Made by a program: the position numbers and the translations under genes | The notes under the pieces: generated by a model | Seen by the model: the letters and a program-made list of their open reading frames with translations, nothing else | Databases searched by the model: none | Told to the model about the DNA's origin: nothing | Assembly: GCA_003554535.1 (NCBI GenBank) | Contig: PWGT01000101.1 | Coordinates: 1-28,637 of the forward strand | Direction: 5' to 3' | Source: Syntrophomonadaceae bacterium | GTDB lineage: Bacteria; Bacillota_D; Dethiobacteria; DTU022; PWGO01 | DNA length: 28,637 bases | Shown here: in pieces, positions 15,165 through 24,280 of the stretch | How the letters are laid out: each line of letters starts with the position of its first letter | How positions within the stretch are numbered: the first letter of the stretch is position 1

Positions 15165-15983
15165 TTATTTTTTGAAAATAGGGGTATCGCTTTTAGTTCG
15201 GAGAAAAAGCACGGCATATTGCAAGCAAAAAATAGCCAGCACCCAAAATGGGTAAAATAATAAGGGGGCTAAATAAAAAGGTTCAATAAAAAAATTAAAC
15301 CCAATTATGAAATCGGAAACAACGAAAAAAATAGCACCCAGGCAAAGCATTAACCTGAATCCATGAGTTCTCTGCCGGTAAGCATAGTTAATAAAGGTCA
15401 GGATGGCCATAATCACAATGGCAATCATATATACAATGGTTCCACCCCAAAGAATAATCTCATCCATTGCTCCTGCATAAATAAAATACGATAACACCCC
15501 TGTAGCGGCAACTATCCAAAAAAGGGAAACTCCGATAGTAATTTTCTTTAACTTAGGTCCCAACAAATTTGCCCGACGCATGCTTATAATTCCGCTAAAA
15601 GCAAAAATCAATAATACTTGCATTACCAGATAAATACCCCCGCCCAAAATTTCGTAATAGTGGATGACAATACTGCCTATCAACCCCACTATCATAGCCA
15701 GAGGCATAAAATTGAGATAACGCTCCGGTCGCAAATACTTTCTGGGGTCATTTTTATCAACCGCATAACCAGGTAGATGAGTTTCCCAGATAACAGTTTT
15801 AAATCTTTCGGGATCAACTACTCCCACCCTGATCATCAAAGCAGAAATAGTAATAAAAATATCTGCAGTCCATCCAAAATACAGGATCATGCTACCAGTT
15901 ATTAAAAAAACAACCTGCTGGGTAAGCGACATCATCAAGGCCATAGCTCCCAGCATATAAACAAGAACCAGATTATAATACAT
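15165..15983 (-). CDS. YhhN/TMEM86-like integral membrane protein
   Basis: From ATG 15983 the protein has 272 residues and about seven to eight membrane helices. The second half contains GAIFFVVSDFIIGFNFF, close to the G-x-F-x-x-SD signature of the YhhN/TMEM86 family (lysoplasmalogenase in animals, undetermined in bacteria). The first half, with a soluble loop DPERFKTVIWETHLPGYAVDKNDPRKYL, has no match I can name. It begins 36 bases after the stop of the ADP-forming synthetase gene, so the two are likely in one transcript. The longer frame opens at a GTG within the GGGAGG ribosome region. Function is unknown; a lipid or solute role is only a guess. Confidence 0.65.
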   Translation of the reverse strand: MYYNLVLVYMLGAMALMMSLTQQVVFLITGSMILYFGWTADIFITISALMIRVGVVDPERFKTVIWETHLPGYAVDKNDPRKYLRPERYLNFMPLAMIVGLIGSIVIHYYEILGGGIYLVMQVLLIFAFSGIISMRRANLLGPKLKKITIGVSLFWIVAATGVLSYFIYAGAMDEIILWGGTIVYMIAIVIMAILTFINYAYRQRTHGFRLMLCLGAIFFVVSDFIIGFNFFIEPFYLAPLLFYPFWVLAIFCLQYAVLFLRTKSDTPIFKK

Positions 15984-16019
15984 CCCGGTCTTGCCTCCCT
16001 GCCCCACTATATCAAGTGG

Positions 16020-18161
16020 CTACAATACCATGAGTGCATCTACAGCAATCGGCTTTGCACCATCAAATAAAATGGGGTTGATATCTATTTCTTTAATTTC
16101 CGGATGCAGCAAACCAACAGTCCCGATAGCCTGAAAAATCTGCCCCATAGCGTTAATGTCTACAGCTGGTAGATGTCGGAACTCCTTTAACATCCTATGG
16201 CTCTTAAGGTCAAAAAGCATCTCCTGTGCTTCGGCCAGGTTAAATGGCGCCACTCTAAACGCTGTGTCCTGCAAAGCTTCAGTAAATATTCCACCTAAGC
16301 CACCCATGACTACCGGGCCAAATCCGGGAAATCTAGTCATGCCCCCCATGAATTCTCGTTCGCTTTTGATCATTTTCGAAACCAGCACAGGCACTTCCCC
16401 GGCAGAGTTTCTAATTCTATGAAAAGCAGAAATTACCTCCTCTTGATTGTTTAAGTTCAACTGGACTGCACCAGTTTCTGTTTTGTGCATCAATTCAGGG
16501 GAACATCCTTTCAAAACCACCGGGTAGCCTACGTTCTCAGCTATTTTTACAGCTTCTTCTACAGATGAGGTCAATTCTTCTGTAGCTACTGGCACTCCGT
16601 AGCATCGGAGTATCTTTTTAGACTGGTACTCATCCAGGCTGGTTTGGCCCGATTCCAGAGCTTCCTGTACAATTTTCGATGCTTCAGAAGAAACAGGCGG
16701 AACCTCGGGAGTCGAAAAATCTTTACCTTCTCTAATTTCCCTGTATTTGTTAAGGGCCAGCATGGCCCACGCAGTCTTTTCCGGTGAATCATAAACAGGC
16801 ACATTATTCTTCTGGTACTCCTCCGTATAGTTATCCCTGGCATCAAAAAATGAAGAAACTAAAAAAGGCAATCCATGCTTCTGATGAAGGTTCAAGGACT
16901 CCCCCTGTTCTTGTTTATAGCGCTGGACAAATTCTTCTTCAGTAAGCCCTTGCAAGAAATCCTTTACATGGGGGTAGATTTCTCGTAGAAACCCGGTTCC
17001 CATGGCACCGTGAAGAACCATACCATCTATTTCCCCACTTTGAAGTATAGTTTTCGGTATATGGTGAATCAGGGTTTGGGTATCAATGTGGAAAGTAATA
17101 TCTACCGGATTGCCACTGGCAGCATGCGGAGGAATTATTTCCTTCAATTGAGCCCGCAACCCGCTTGAAAATTCCGGAATTTCCATTCCTCCTTCATTCA
17201 AAGTATTGGCCATAGAAGTGCCGGGGCCACCAGAGTTAGTAACCACCGCTACTCGCTTGCCTTTAAGAGGAGGTTGAGTCGCTAATGCCCAACCGTGGCC
17301 ATAAAGGTCCTCCACTGAATTAACTCTAATAATCCCTGCTTGCTTGAACAAACCATCATAAAGGTAATCTGGGCCTGCCATAGAACCCGTATGGCTGGAA
17401 CCAGCCCTAGCTCCAGCTTCCGAACCTCCTACATATTGAGCCAATACCGGCTTATGAGGGGTGATTTTGCTGGCAACCTTCATAAACCTATCTCCATCCC
17501 GGATTCCTTCGACATAAAGAGAGATAGCCCGGGTATCTTCGTCCTCTCCTAAATACTCCAACGCATCCACCAAATCGATGCTGGCTTCATTACCCACACT
17601 TATTGCCTTGCTAAAACGGATACCCCTGCGACGTAAATAATTGAAACTCTGGGTAATATAGGTTCCGCTCTGTGATGCCATACCCAGCATACCCGGTTCT
17701 TGATCAAAACTCATCACGGTTATATTCAAAGATGCTTGAGAATTCAAAACTCCTATGCAATTAGGGCCGAGAAAACGCATCTCATATTTATTCGCAACTT
17801 CTTTTAATTGTTCTTCTAATTTCATGCCCTCTTCACCAGTTTCCCGAAAACCTGCGGTAATTACTATCGCATACTTAGTGCCTATTTTCCCAAATTCTTC
17901 CATCAAGGATACTACCTGATCAGTGGGCACTATAAACACAGCCACTTCCGGAGTTTCCGGCAAAGCGTCCACCCGATGATAGGCTTTGTGTCCTAGTACA
18001 TATTCTTCTTTAGGGTGAATTGGATAAAAATTCCCTTGAAAACCATCCTTGATAATGCTTAGCGCCTGCATGGTGCCCATTTTCATGGGGTTGTTACCAG
18101 CACCCACGGTAGCTATAGATTGGGGATTGAGTAGTCGATGTAACGGATTTGCTTGATGCAT
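16020..18161 (-). CDS. Acetate/acyl-CoA synthetase, ADP-forming, fused α-β chains
   Basis: The 713-residue protein joins both chains of ADP-forming acetyl-CoA synthetase. About 8-130 is the CoA-binding Rossmann domain (NPQSIATVGAGNNPMKMG), about 150-290 the first ligase-CoA domain with the phospho-histidine H257 in SSHTGSMAGPDYLYDG, about 300-460 the second. From about 490 follows an ATP-grasp β part (YPVVLKGCSPELMHKTETGAV, then GGLGGIFTEAL). The enzyme turns acyl-CoA, ADP and phosphate into acid, CoA and ATP, saving energy from acetyl-CoA made by β-oxidation. It could alternatively act on propionyl- or branched acyl-CoA. The ATG at 18161 follows AGGAGG by six bases; the longer frame runs twelve codons further up. 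Confidence 0.9.
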   Translation of the reverse strand: MHQANPLHRLLNPQSIATVGAGNNPMKMGTMQALSIIKDGFQGNFYPIHPKEEYVLGHKAYHRVDALPETPEVAVFIVPTDQVVSLMEEFGKIGTKYAIVITAGFRETGEEGMKLEEQLKEVANKYEMRFLGPNCIGVLNSQASLNITVMSFDQEPGMLGMASQSGTYITQSFNYLRRRGIRFSKAISVGNEASIDLVDALEYLGEDEDTRAISLYVEGIRDGDRFMKVASKITPHKPVLAQYVGGSEAGARAGSSHTGSMAGPDYLYDGLFKQAGIIRVNSVEDLYGHGWALATQPPLKGKRVAVVTNSGGPGTSMANTLNEGGMEIPEFSSGLRAQLKEIIPPHAASGNPVDITFHIDTQTLIHHIPKTILQSGEIDGMVLHGAMGTGFLREIYPHVKDFLQGLTEEEFVQRYKQEQGESLNLHQKHGLPFLVSSFFDARDNYTEEYQKNNVPVYDSPEKTAWAMLALNKYREIREGKDFSTPEVPPVSSEASKIVQEALESGQTSLDEYQSKKILRCYGVPVATEELTSSVEEAVKIAENVGYPVVLKGCSPELMHKTETGAVQLNLNNQEEVISAFHRIRNSAGEVPVLVSKMIKSEREFMGGMTRFPGFGPVVMGGLGGIFTEALQDTAFRVAPFNLAEAQEMLFDLKSHRMLKEFRHLPAVDINAMGQIFQAIGTVGLLHPEIKEIDINPILFDGAKPIAVDALMVL

Positions 18162-18254
18162 TACAAACCTCCTATTCAAGATAAATTTCGGCGTCAAATA
18201 ACGTTTAGTTTTATAAAATCACTTACGCTGTTCAACCATTTCTATACTTTTTCC

Positions 18255-19544
18255 CTAATTTTCCCATACCGAGACAGTGCCAAAACGACTGGAAAGAGCT
18301 GATCCAACCGCCACAATAGCCACTGCCAGGCTAACCAGAAAACCTAAAATAGGAACAAAACTGATCATACCTAGCAAGACAACTCCCACCAGTATGTTCA
18401 ATATGGGATTTTCGTTTTCTACTTTGGCAGCCTCCAAAACTCGGCCCCCTATTAAAGCTACTATACCTGCATAACCTAAAATCCACGCCACGGCTAACGC
18501 TAAAATCACCACTAAAATAAGCGGAATACCAATAATTGTTATTAACAGCAAAAACATAACGGGAAGTGCCAGCACAAGGGCCAGTATTCCAAACATCACT
18601 GCAGAAGAGGCCTGTTTGGTAATGGTTTCCCCAATATTCTTAACCTGTTTGGGAAATAGAGTATAAATCAATGCACTTAAAGCGAATAAGATGATCATGC
18701 TTGACAATCTTTGCAAGGCTCGACCAGTATAACCAATCAACCCCCAGCGCATTACATCTTCCCAATGCAACTCAACTTCTTTTAAAAACTCTCCATTATC
18801 GAATACTTCCAAAAAGTCCCCTATCCCTGTAAAAGTGATCCCGCCGGCAGTCTGAAATAATTCATCAACTTCTTCCTCTGTGAGCTCTTGCCCTATTTCA
18901 ATTCCTCCTGCTTGAGATTCAGCCCCTTCCTTCACCAAGCCTTCATCTATTCTGATGGTACCACCTACTACAGCACCAGGCTTTAATTCTACAATTCCCT
19001 GGCTCAGGTTAATATCTCCTTCCACGGCACCCTCAATAAACACATTTTTGCCTTTGCTGGCAACATCGCCACCTACTTCGCCATTGATGATTATTTCTCC
19101 TAACCCACCATCAACATTGCCTCCTACCGCACCATTAATTTCTATGGACCCCAGGCTATTTTTTGCGTGGCCTCCCACACTTCCGTCCACTACCAATGAT
19201 CCCATGCGGCTGTTTACATCACCTGATACTTCCCCAGCTATGTCGACGCTGCCCATTTCCGCTCCTAGATTTCCGTTAACCTCCCCATTTACTGTAACAC
19301 TTCCCAGAGCTGCTTTCACATCTCCATTAACCACCCCATTGATTTCCAACGAGCCTGTATCTACCGAAACATTACCATTAACTGTAGTGCCTTCCGGAAT
19401 TTCTAATTCTCCCACTGATTTTTTGATATCTTCATCTAAAACTTCCTCAGCAGCCCAAACATGCTCCCCGGTGCCTTCCCCCGCCCCCCAGAAAATCACA
19501 CAACACACCACTGTTGCCAGCATACCCCAAATAACTTTTTTCAT
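18255..19544 (-). CDS. Secreted/membrane protein with seven 17-residue bactofilin-like repeats
   Basis: The 429-residue protein starts with a signal peptide (to about 31, cut near VWA-AEE). Residues 64-182 form seven repeats of exactly 17 residues, each opening with G-S/E/K-hydrophobic, then NG-x-V-x-G-D/N. This periodicity builds a right-handed β-helix as in bactofilins (polymer-forming cytoskeletal family). A Glu-rich segment follows, then an α-helical membrane part with about four to five helices (about 284-425). The domain order, signal peptide then β-helix then membrane bundle, would put the polymer domain outside the cell, unlike cytoplasmic bactofilins. It may organise the envelope. 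ATG is preceded by GGGGAGGAG. The downstream synthetase starts 93 bases on. Confidence 0.75.
   Translation of the reverse strand: MKKVIWGMLATVVCCVIFWGAGEGTGEHVWAAEEVLDEDIKKSVGELEIPEGTTVNGNVSVDTGSLEINGVVNGDVKAALGSVTVNGEVNGNLGAEMGSVDIAGEVSGDVNSRMGSLVVDGSVGGHAKNSLGSIEINGAVGGNVDGGLGEIIINGEVGGDVASKGKNVFIEGAVEGDINLSQGIVELKPGAVVGGTIRIDEGLVKEGAESQAGGIEIGQELTEEEVDELFQTAGGITFTGIGDFLEVFDNGEFLKEVELHWEDVMRWGLIGYTGRALQRLSSMIILFALSALIYTLFPKQVKNIGETITKQASSAVMFGILALVLALPVMFLLLITIIGIPLILVVILALAVAWILGYAGIVALIGGRVLEAAKVENENPILNILVGVVLLGMISFVPILGFLVSLAVAIVAVGSALSSRFGTVSVWEN
18999..19355 (-). repeat. Seven tandem 51-base coding repeats
   Basis: The seven 17-residue repeats of the bactofilin-like protein are coded by 51-base units, residues 64-182. 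Successive units begin with G64, G81, G98, G115, G132, G149 and K166. DNA copies have diverged, so this is an old protein duplication and not a recent unstable repeat. Confidence 0.7.
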
Positions 19545-19577
19545 TTTATCTCCTCCCCAATTATTTAAAGCTAATTT

Positions 19578-19610
19578 ATTATATATTTCAAGTCAAGAAA
19601 ATCAAGTCAA
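19578..19610 (-). promoter_or_regulatory. Promoter region of the bactofilin-like gene with two -35 boxes
   Basis: A perfect 14-base tandem repeat (19588-19601 and 19602-19615) puts two TTGACT boxes on the minus strand (19605-19610 and 19591-19596). TATAAT is at 19578-19583 and TATATA at 19580-19585. The far box is 19 bases from TATATA and 21 from TATAAT; the near box is too close. So the usable pair is uncertain, but promoter-like sequence is dense here. Confidence 0.5.
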
Positions 19611-19811
19611 GAAAACACTCTTCAAGAACACACTTCATCTCTGATACTAATATATCTTATTTTCTACTTGAAAAAAAACATACCTTTATTTTCCTAAATT
19701 TATTTGATATGCTTTAGTTCTCAAAGCAGGAGGTATTCAAAGCCCTGAATAGAATAAAAATTAAGAAGCAGGTACAAAAAAGGCTTTACAAAATAAAGGA
19801 GGAGCCGGTCA

Positions 19812-21308
19812 ATGAAATACATCAGTACCCGTGGAAAAACTTCCCCTTGCTCTGCCGCTGAAACTATAAAAAGGGGCATCGCCCCTGATGGAGGTTTATT
19901 TGTACCTGCTCAAATTGCAAACAAAAATACCCTGGGGCCACTGAAATCCCTTTCTTACCAAAAGCTAGCTGAAGAAATTATGCTCCCCTATATTGATGAA
20001 TTTTCCATTGGCAAAATACAACAAGGGATAGAACTAGCATACAACGAAGATAATTTTTCCGCCCCGAGTATAGCGCCTATTTACCAGGCAGATCACAATA
20101 CTTTCTTCCTGGAATTGTGGCATGGGCCCACCTGTGCCTTTAAAGATATGGCCCTGCAAATATTGCCTCACCTCTTGAGTACTTCAATAAAAGAAAGCAG
20201 GGAAGATGCCGAATTAATGATTTTGGTAGCCACTTCAGGTGACACAGGCACAGCTGCCCTGGCTGGATTTCGGGATATTCCCGGCACCAGATTAGTAGTT
20301 TTTTATCCGGAAGAAGGTGTCAGTGAGATCCAAAAAAAACAAATGATTACCCAGGAAGGAAACAACTTGCATGTTATAGCCGTTAAAGGAAATTTCGATG
20401 ATGCCCAAAACGGAGTTAAATCTATCTTCACAAACGAACAAATAAGAGAACGATTAGCTGGCGCCGGATTTAAATTTTCATCGGCAAATTCCATCAACTG
20501 GGGTAGACTGGTTCCTCAGATAGTATATTATTTTCATTCTTATCTGGAGCTAATTCGCAAAGGAATTATCAGTGAGACTGAAAAAGAACCCGTTAACTTT
20601 GTAGTCCCCACCGGCAATTTTGGCAATATCCTCGCTGGATATTACGCCATGCAAATGGGGCTTCCCATAAACCGCCTCATTTGTGCTTCCAATCAAAACA
20701 ATGTTTTAACAGAATTCATCAATACTGGCATCTACAATAAACAACGCCAGTTCGTGCGCACCATTTCTCCTTCAATGGACATCTTAATTTCCAGTAATTT
20801 AGAAAGACTCCTGTTTGAAATAACCGGCAGAGACGCAAAATTAACCAGCCAGTGGATGCATGAACTGGCAAGTAATGGAGAATACAGTGTGGATGATGAA
20901 ACTCATGGCATAATAAAAGATATTTTTTGGTCAGATTTTGCAACGGATGAAGAGACCAGGGATGCCATCCGTACTACTTACAATAAATACAACTACCTTA
21001 TTGATACTCATACCGCTGTGGCCACCTGCGTCAATTCCAAATATCGTGATCAAACTGGCGACAATACGCCTTCTGTAATAGTTTCCACCGCAAGTCCTTT
21101 TAAATTTAACGATAGTGTAGCTAAAGCTATCTTAGATAAAGAACGGGTAATAAATAAATCAGAATTCGAACTCCTAAACATTTTGGCTGATACTACCGGC
21201 CAAAACATCCCCGCTCCCTTGCGAGATCTGAACAAAAAGGAAGAAATCCATAAAACCGTGGTTTCCAAAGAACAAATGCAAGATGTACTTTTGGATCTTA
21301 TTAAATAA
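19812..21308 (+). CDS. thrC: Threonine synthase
   Basis: The 498-residue protein has the normal length for the longer class of threonine synthase. The N-terminal STRGK…PDGGLFVP (5-32) is the family signature. The PLP lysine is K111 in CAFKDMALQ. LVATSGDTGTAALAGF (about 138-153) binds the substrate and PLP phosphate, and FVVPTGNFGNILAGYYA holds the cofactor face. It makes L-threonine from O-phospho-L-homoserine with release of phosphate, the last step of threonine synthesis, in the cytoplasm. AAAGGAGGAG stands before the ATG. No other thr or hom gene is near, so it appears to be transcribed alone, divergent from the bactofilin-like gene. Confidence 0.94.
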   Translation: MKYISTRGKTSPCSAAETIKRGIAPDGGLFVPAQIANKNTLGPLKSLSYQKLAEEIMLPYIDEFSIGKIQQGIELAYNEDNFSAPSIAPIYQADHNTFFLELWHGPTCAFKDMALQILPHLLSTSIKESREDAELMILVATSGDTGTAALAGFRDIPGTRLVVFYPEEGVSEIQKKQMITQEGNNLHVIAVKGNFDDAQNGVKSIFTNEQIRERLAGAGFKFSSANSINWGRLVPQIVYYFHSYLELIRKGIISETEKEPVNFVVPTGNFGNILAGYYAMQMGLPINRLICASNQNNVLTEFINTGIYNKQRQFVRTISPSMDILISSNLERLLFEITGRDAKLTSQWMHELASNGEYSVDDETHGIIKDIFWSDFATDEETRDAIRTTYNKYNYLIDTHTAVATCVNSKYRDQTGDNTPSVIVSTASPFKFNDSVAKAILDKERVINKSEFELLNILADTTGQNIPAPLRDLNKKEEIHKTVVSKEQMQDVLLDLIK

Positions 21309-21776
21309 AATAGCACTATAGTGAAACTTTTATGGTAAAAAAGCACCGCTCACTTGCTCACTCTATAATCTTTCGCTGTAGTGATAGATCAAACAACATT
21401 CTTATATGAGTCAGAGAACTCCCTAATTTGCCATAAAGCAATCGTTTTGGGAATATTAGATCATGTAAAAATACTTAAACTATTTAATTAATTTACTCTT
21501 TAAGGAAAGCTTGAAGGAAATAAATTTCCTTTCACGAATAAGTAATAATTAGAGAAAGTTTAATTGGTAAAGTGTATATTTACTGTTCTTAAATTCAAAG
21601 CAACTTGGGCTAAAATTTAAATAACCGAGCTTGTTTTGTTAGTTTTTTTATGTTTATAAGGAGGTGATTGCATAAGGAGGCAAGTTAAAAAAACTTGTTT
21701 TATTAACTCCGTAAAGAGCTTTTTAATCGTTTTTGCAGAACCAAGTATGTTGAAAATGTAACAAGGAGGTATTTTA
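21309..21776 (+). other. Leader region of the fadN-fadA operon
   Basis: This 468-base gap has no gene I can support. It holds CACTATAGTG (21314-21323) just after thrC, and a perfect 8+2+8 palindrome AAGGAAAT-AA-ATTTCCTT at 21514-21531, a good operator candidate. AAGGAGGTGA (21658-21667), a full anti-16S match, and a second AAGGAGG (21674-21680) are next, without a normal start codon in good position. Then CAAGTT/AACTTG (21681-21697) forms a weak hairpin before TTTT. The real site AAGGAGG for fadN lies around 21764-21770. No confident promoter was found. Confidence 0.5.
21514..21531. promoter_or_regulatory. Palindrome upstream of fadN, possible operator
   Basis: AAGGAAAT and ATTTCCTT form perfect 8-base arms around AA, 246 bases before the fadN start. 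It does not match the consensus of the Bacillus FadR box as I recall it. It could bind a TetR-type or other dimeric regulator of β-oxidation. Confidence 0.35.
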
Positions 21777-24266
21777 ATGGCCCTAAAAGAAATCAGAAAA
21801 GCTGCTGTCCTGGGGGCAGGAGTCATGGGAAGTACCATTGGAGCCTATCTGGCCAATGTGGGTATCCCGGTCCTGCTTATGGACATAGTTCCACGGGAGC
21901 TAACCGACGAGGAAAAGAATAAAGGTCTCACCATGGAATCCCCAGAGGGGCGCAACCGTCTGTCCAACCAGGGCAAGCAGGACTTGATTCAAAAAAAACC
22001 CAACCCCATGAACCCCCTTTACAGCAATGATTTTGCCGAGTTAGTCACCACCGGCAACTTTGAAGATGATATGGAAAAGCTTAAAGATGTAGATTGGATT
22101 ATCGAAGTTGTTGTAGAAAATATGGACATCAAGAAAAAAGTTTACAAAAATGTGGAAAACAACTGGACTCCCGGGACAGTAGTTTCCTCCAATACTTCGG
22201 GGCTTTCTATCAATGAAATGGTTTCCGAAAACTCCGAACAATTTCGTAAGCATTTCCTGGGTACTCACTTTTTCAATCCGCCTCGCCATATGAAATTACT
22301 GGAAATCGTTCCTTGCAATGATACTTCAACCGAAGTTCTTGAATTTATGCACAACTTCTGCGAGCGGACACTGGGTAAAGGAGTTGTTTTTGCCAAAGAC
22401 ACTCCCAACTTTATTGCCAACCGCATTGGTACTTACGCTATGATGTACACCATGAAGCTCATGCAAGAAAAAGAATTGACCATTGAGCAGGTTGACGCTA
22501 TCACCGGTCCTCCCATGGGTCACCCCAAAACAGCGTCTTTCAAGACTTTGGATTTTGTCGGATTGGACACCTTCCGCCATGTGGCCCAAACTTGCGTAGA
22601 TAAGTCCGATGATCCTCATGAAAGAGAAGTAATGCAACCACCTGAATTTCTGGACAAAATGGTTGAAAATAACTGGTTGGGTAACAAAACCAAGCAGGGT
22701 TTTTATAAAAAGGAAAAAGGCGAAGGTGGCAGCCAGACAATGGCCCTTGATTATGAAAAAGTTGATTACCGTCCCCAAGAAAAAGGACGCTTTGATATTC
22801 TTAAAGAAATCAAGGGAGACGATCTGGCCACAGGCTTTAAGAAACTTATCGAGTCTGATGATGACGCCGGGCAATTTGCCTGGGAACTTACGAAAAAGAT
22901 GCTGATTTATTCCGCCAACCGCATTCCCGAAATAGCTGACGATATTGTCAATGTTGACCGGGCAATGCGCTGGGGCTTCAACTGGGAAGTTGGCCCATTT
23001 GAAAGCTGGGACGCTATCGGACTTAAGTCCTCTGTGAAAAGGATGAAAGAAGAAGGCGAAACTGTTCCAGCTATAGTGGAAGAAATGCTGGACAATGGTT
23101 ACACTTCTTTCTATAAAGAAGATAATTTTGGCCATTTCCATTATTACGATATCTTTGCAAAAGAATACTTGCCCGTTAAGATGGGCACTGAAAAAGTAGA
23201 TCTGCCTGTTGAACCGGTAAACTTCCTGGTTCGCGGCAATAAGATTGTTCCTTCTGACCCCAATCCTATCCGCCTTGATGCATTGAGGAAACAAAACAGG
23301 GTAGTGCGGGGTAACGATGATGGCAGCCTTATTGACCTGGGCGATGGAATCGTCTGCTTGGAAATGCATGCTCCTCAACAAGCTATCAGCCCTCAGTTCA
23401 CTGAGCTTATGTTTGAAGCTGTGGAAGAAGCCGAAAGAAATTATGTCGGCCTGGTAGTAGGCAACGAAGCCAATAACTACTGCGTGGGAGCAAACGTAGG
23501 TCTGCTCATGATGGCAGCCCAAGGCGGCCAATTCGATATGGTTGAAAGCACAGTCAAAAACTTCCAGGATGCCTGCATGGGGCTCAAATACTCCAATATT
23601 CCAACAGTCGCTGCCCCTCATGGCCAAACTCTTGGCGGCGGCATGGAAATTTGTGTCCACTGTGACCGCGTAGTAGCACTGGCTGAAACATACATTGGCC
23701 AGGTAGAAATGGGAGTTGGCTTAATCCCAGGCGGCGGTGGAAACAAAGAATTGTTGATTCGTTACATTGAAGGCCTCCCCAAAGGAGTTAATGTCAACAC
23801 CTTGCCTCTTGTAGAGCAGGCATTCAGGCATATTGCCCAGGCCAGGGTAGCCTTTAACGCTGTGGAAGCAAAAGAACTTAAGTTCTTCCGCGAAAACGAC
23901 AAAATTACCTTTAACAAAGACCTGCTCATTTATGACGCCAAGCAAACTGCACTGGCCATGGCCATAGAAGGTTATTCTGCTCCCCAACCAAAGCCCATCA
24001 AGGTATTGGGATGGGAAGGAATTGCTGCATTTAAGACCGGTGTCCAAACCTTGCGTTGGGGAGACTATGTCTCCGACCATGACCAGAAGATCGCTAACGA
24101 AATCGCTTTTGTGCTTAGTGGTGGAAATATTAGGCCTGGCACTGAAGTTAGCGAGCAATATCTTCTGGATATTGAAAGAGAAGCTTTCCTCCGCCTCGCT
24201 GCCGAGGAAAAAACTCATGAGCGGATCAGCAGTATCCTGAGCTCAGGAAAGCCATTACGTAATTAA
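21777..24266 (+). CDS. fadN: 3-hydroxyacyl-CoA dehydrogenase / enoyl-CoA hydratase, FadN type
   Basis: At 829 residues it is a little longer than Bacillus FadN. The order is dehydrogenase first, hydratase last, the reverse of FadB. NAD binds at GAGVMGS (13-19), with the Rossmann strand continuing to LLMDIVPREL. HFLGTHFFNPPRHMKLLEIVP contains the dehydrogenase histidine. The C-terminal crotonase domain has the oxyanion loop NNYCVGAN and glutamates in TLGGGMEICVHCDR and VEMGVGLIPGGGGNKE. The end, GKPLRN, matches FadN. It hydrates trans-2-enoyl-CoA and oxidises the 3-hydroxyacyl-CoA to 3-ketoacyl-CoA with NAD. AAGGAGG precedes the ATG. It forms an operon with fadA, 14 bases downstream. No acyl-CoA dehydrogenase or ligase is in the operon. 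Confidence 0.93.
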   Translation: MALKEIRKAAVLGAGVMGSTIGAYLANVGIPVLLMDIVPRELTDEEKNKGLTMESPEGRNRLSNQGKQDLIQKKPNPMNPLYSNDFAELVTTGNFEDDMEKLKDVDWIIEVVVENMDIKKKVYKNVENNWTPGTVVSSNTSGLSINEMVSENSEQFRKHFLGTHFFNPPRHMKLLEIVPCNDTSTEVLEFMHNFCERTLGKGVVFAKDTPNFIANRIGTYAMMYTMKLMQEKELTIEQVDAITGPPMGHPKTASFKTLDFVGLDTFRHVAQTCVDKSDDPHEREVMQPPEFLDKMVENNWLGNKTKQGFYKKEKGEGGSQTMALDYEKVDYRPQEKGRFDILKEIKGDDLATGFKKLIESDDDAGQFAWELTKKMLIYSANRIPEIADDIVNVDRAMRWGFNWEVGPFESWDAIGLKSSVKRMKEEGETVPAIVEEMLDNGYTSFYKEDNFGHFHYYDIFAKEYLPVKMGTEKVDLPVEPVNFLVRGNKIVPSDPNPIRLDALRKQNRVVRGNDDGSLIDLGDGIVCLEMHAPQQAISPQFTELMFEAVEEAERNYVGLVVGNEANNYCVGANVGLLMMAAQGGQFDMVESTVKNFQDACMGLKYSNIPTVAAPHGQTLGGGMEICVHCDRVVALAETYIGQVEMGVGLIPGGGGNKELLIRYIEGLPKGVNVNTLPLVEQAFRHIAQARVAFNAVEAKELKFFRENDKITFNKDLLIYDAKQTALAMAIEGYSAPQPKPIKVLGWEGIAAFKTGVQTLRWGDYVSDHDQKIANEIAFVLSGGNIRPGTEVSEQYLLDIEREAFLRLAAEEKTHERISSILSSGKPLRN

Positions 24267-24280
24267 GGAGGTTATAATAA

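Noticed and set aside
18999..19355. Regular 51-base repeats, possible CRISPR array
   Set aside because: The repeats are coding, diverged at DNA level, have no spacers and no cas gene is near.
18955..19644. A 229-codon plus-strand frame opposite the bactofilin-like gene
   Set aside because: Its Pro/Thr/Ser repeats are the reverse reading of the 51-base repeats; there is no start signal and no family match.
22326..23660. A 444-codon open frame on the minus strand opposite fadN
   Set aside because: It is fully antisense to a gene with clear FadN motifs, has no ribosome site and its protein has a low-complexity His/Phe-rich look typical of reversed coding sequence.
23721..24218. A 165-codon minus-strand frame in the hydratase half of fadN
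   Set aside because: Antisense shadow without start signal or recognisable domain.
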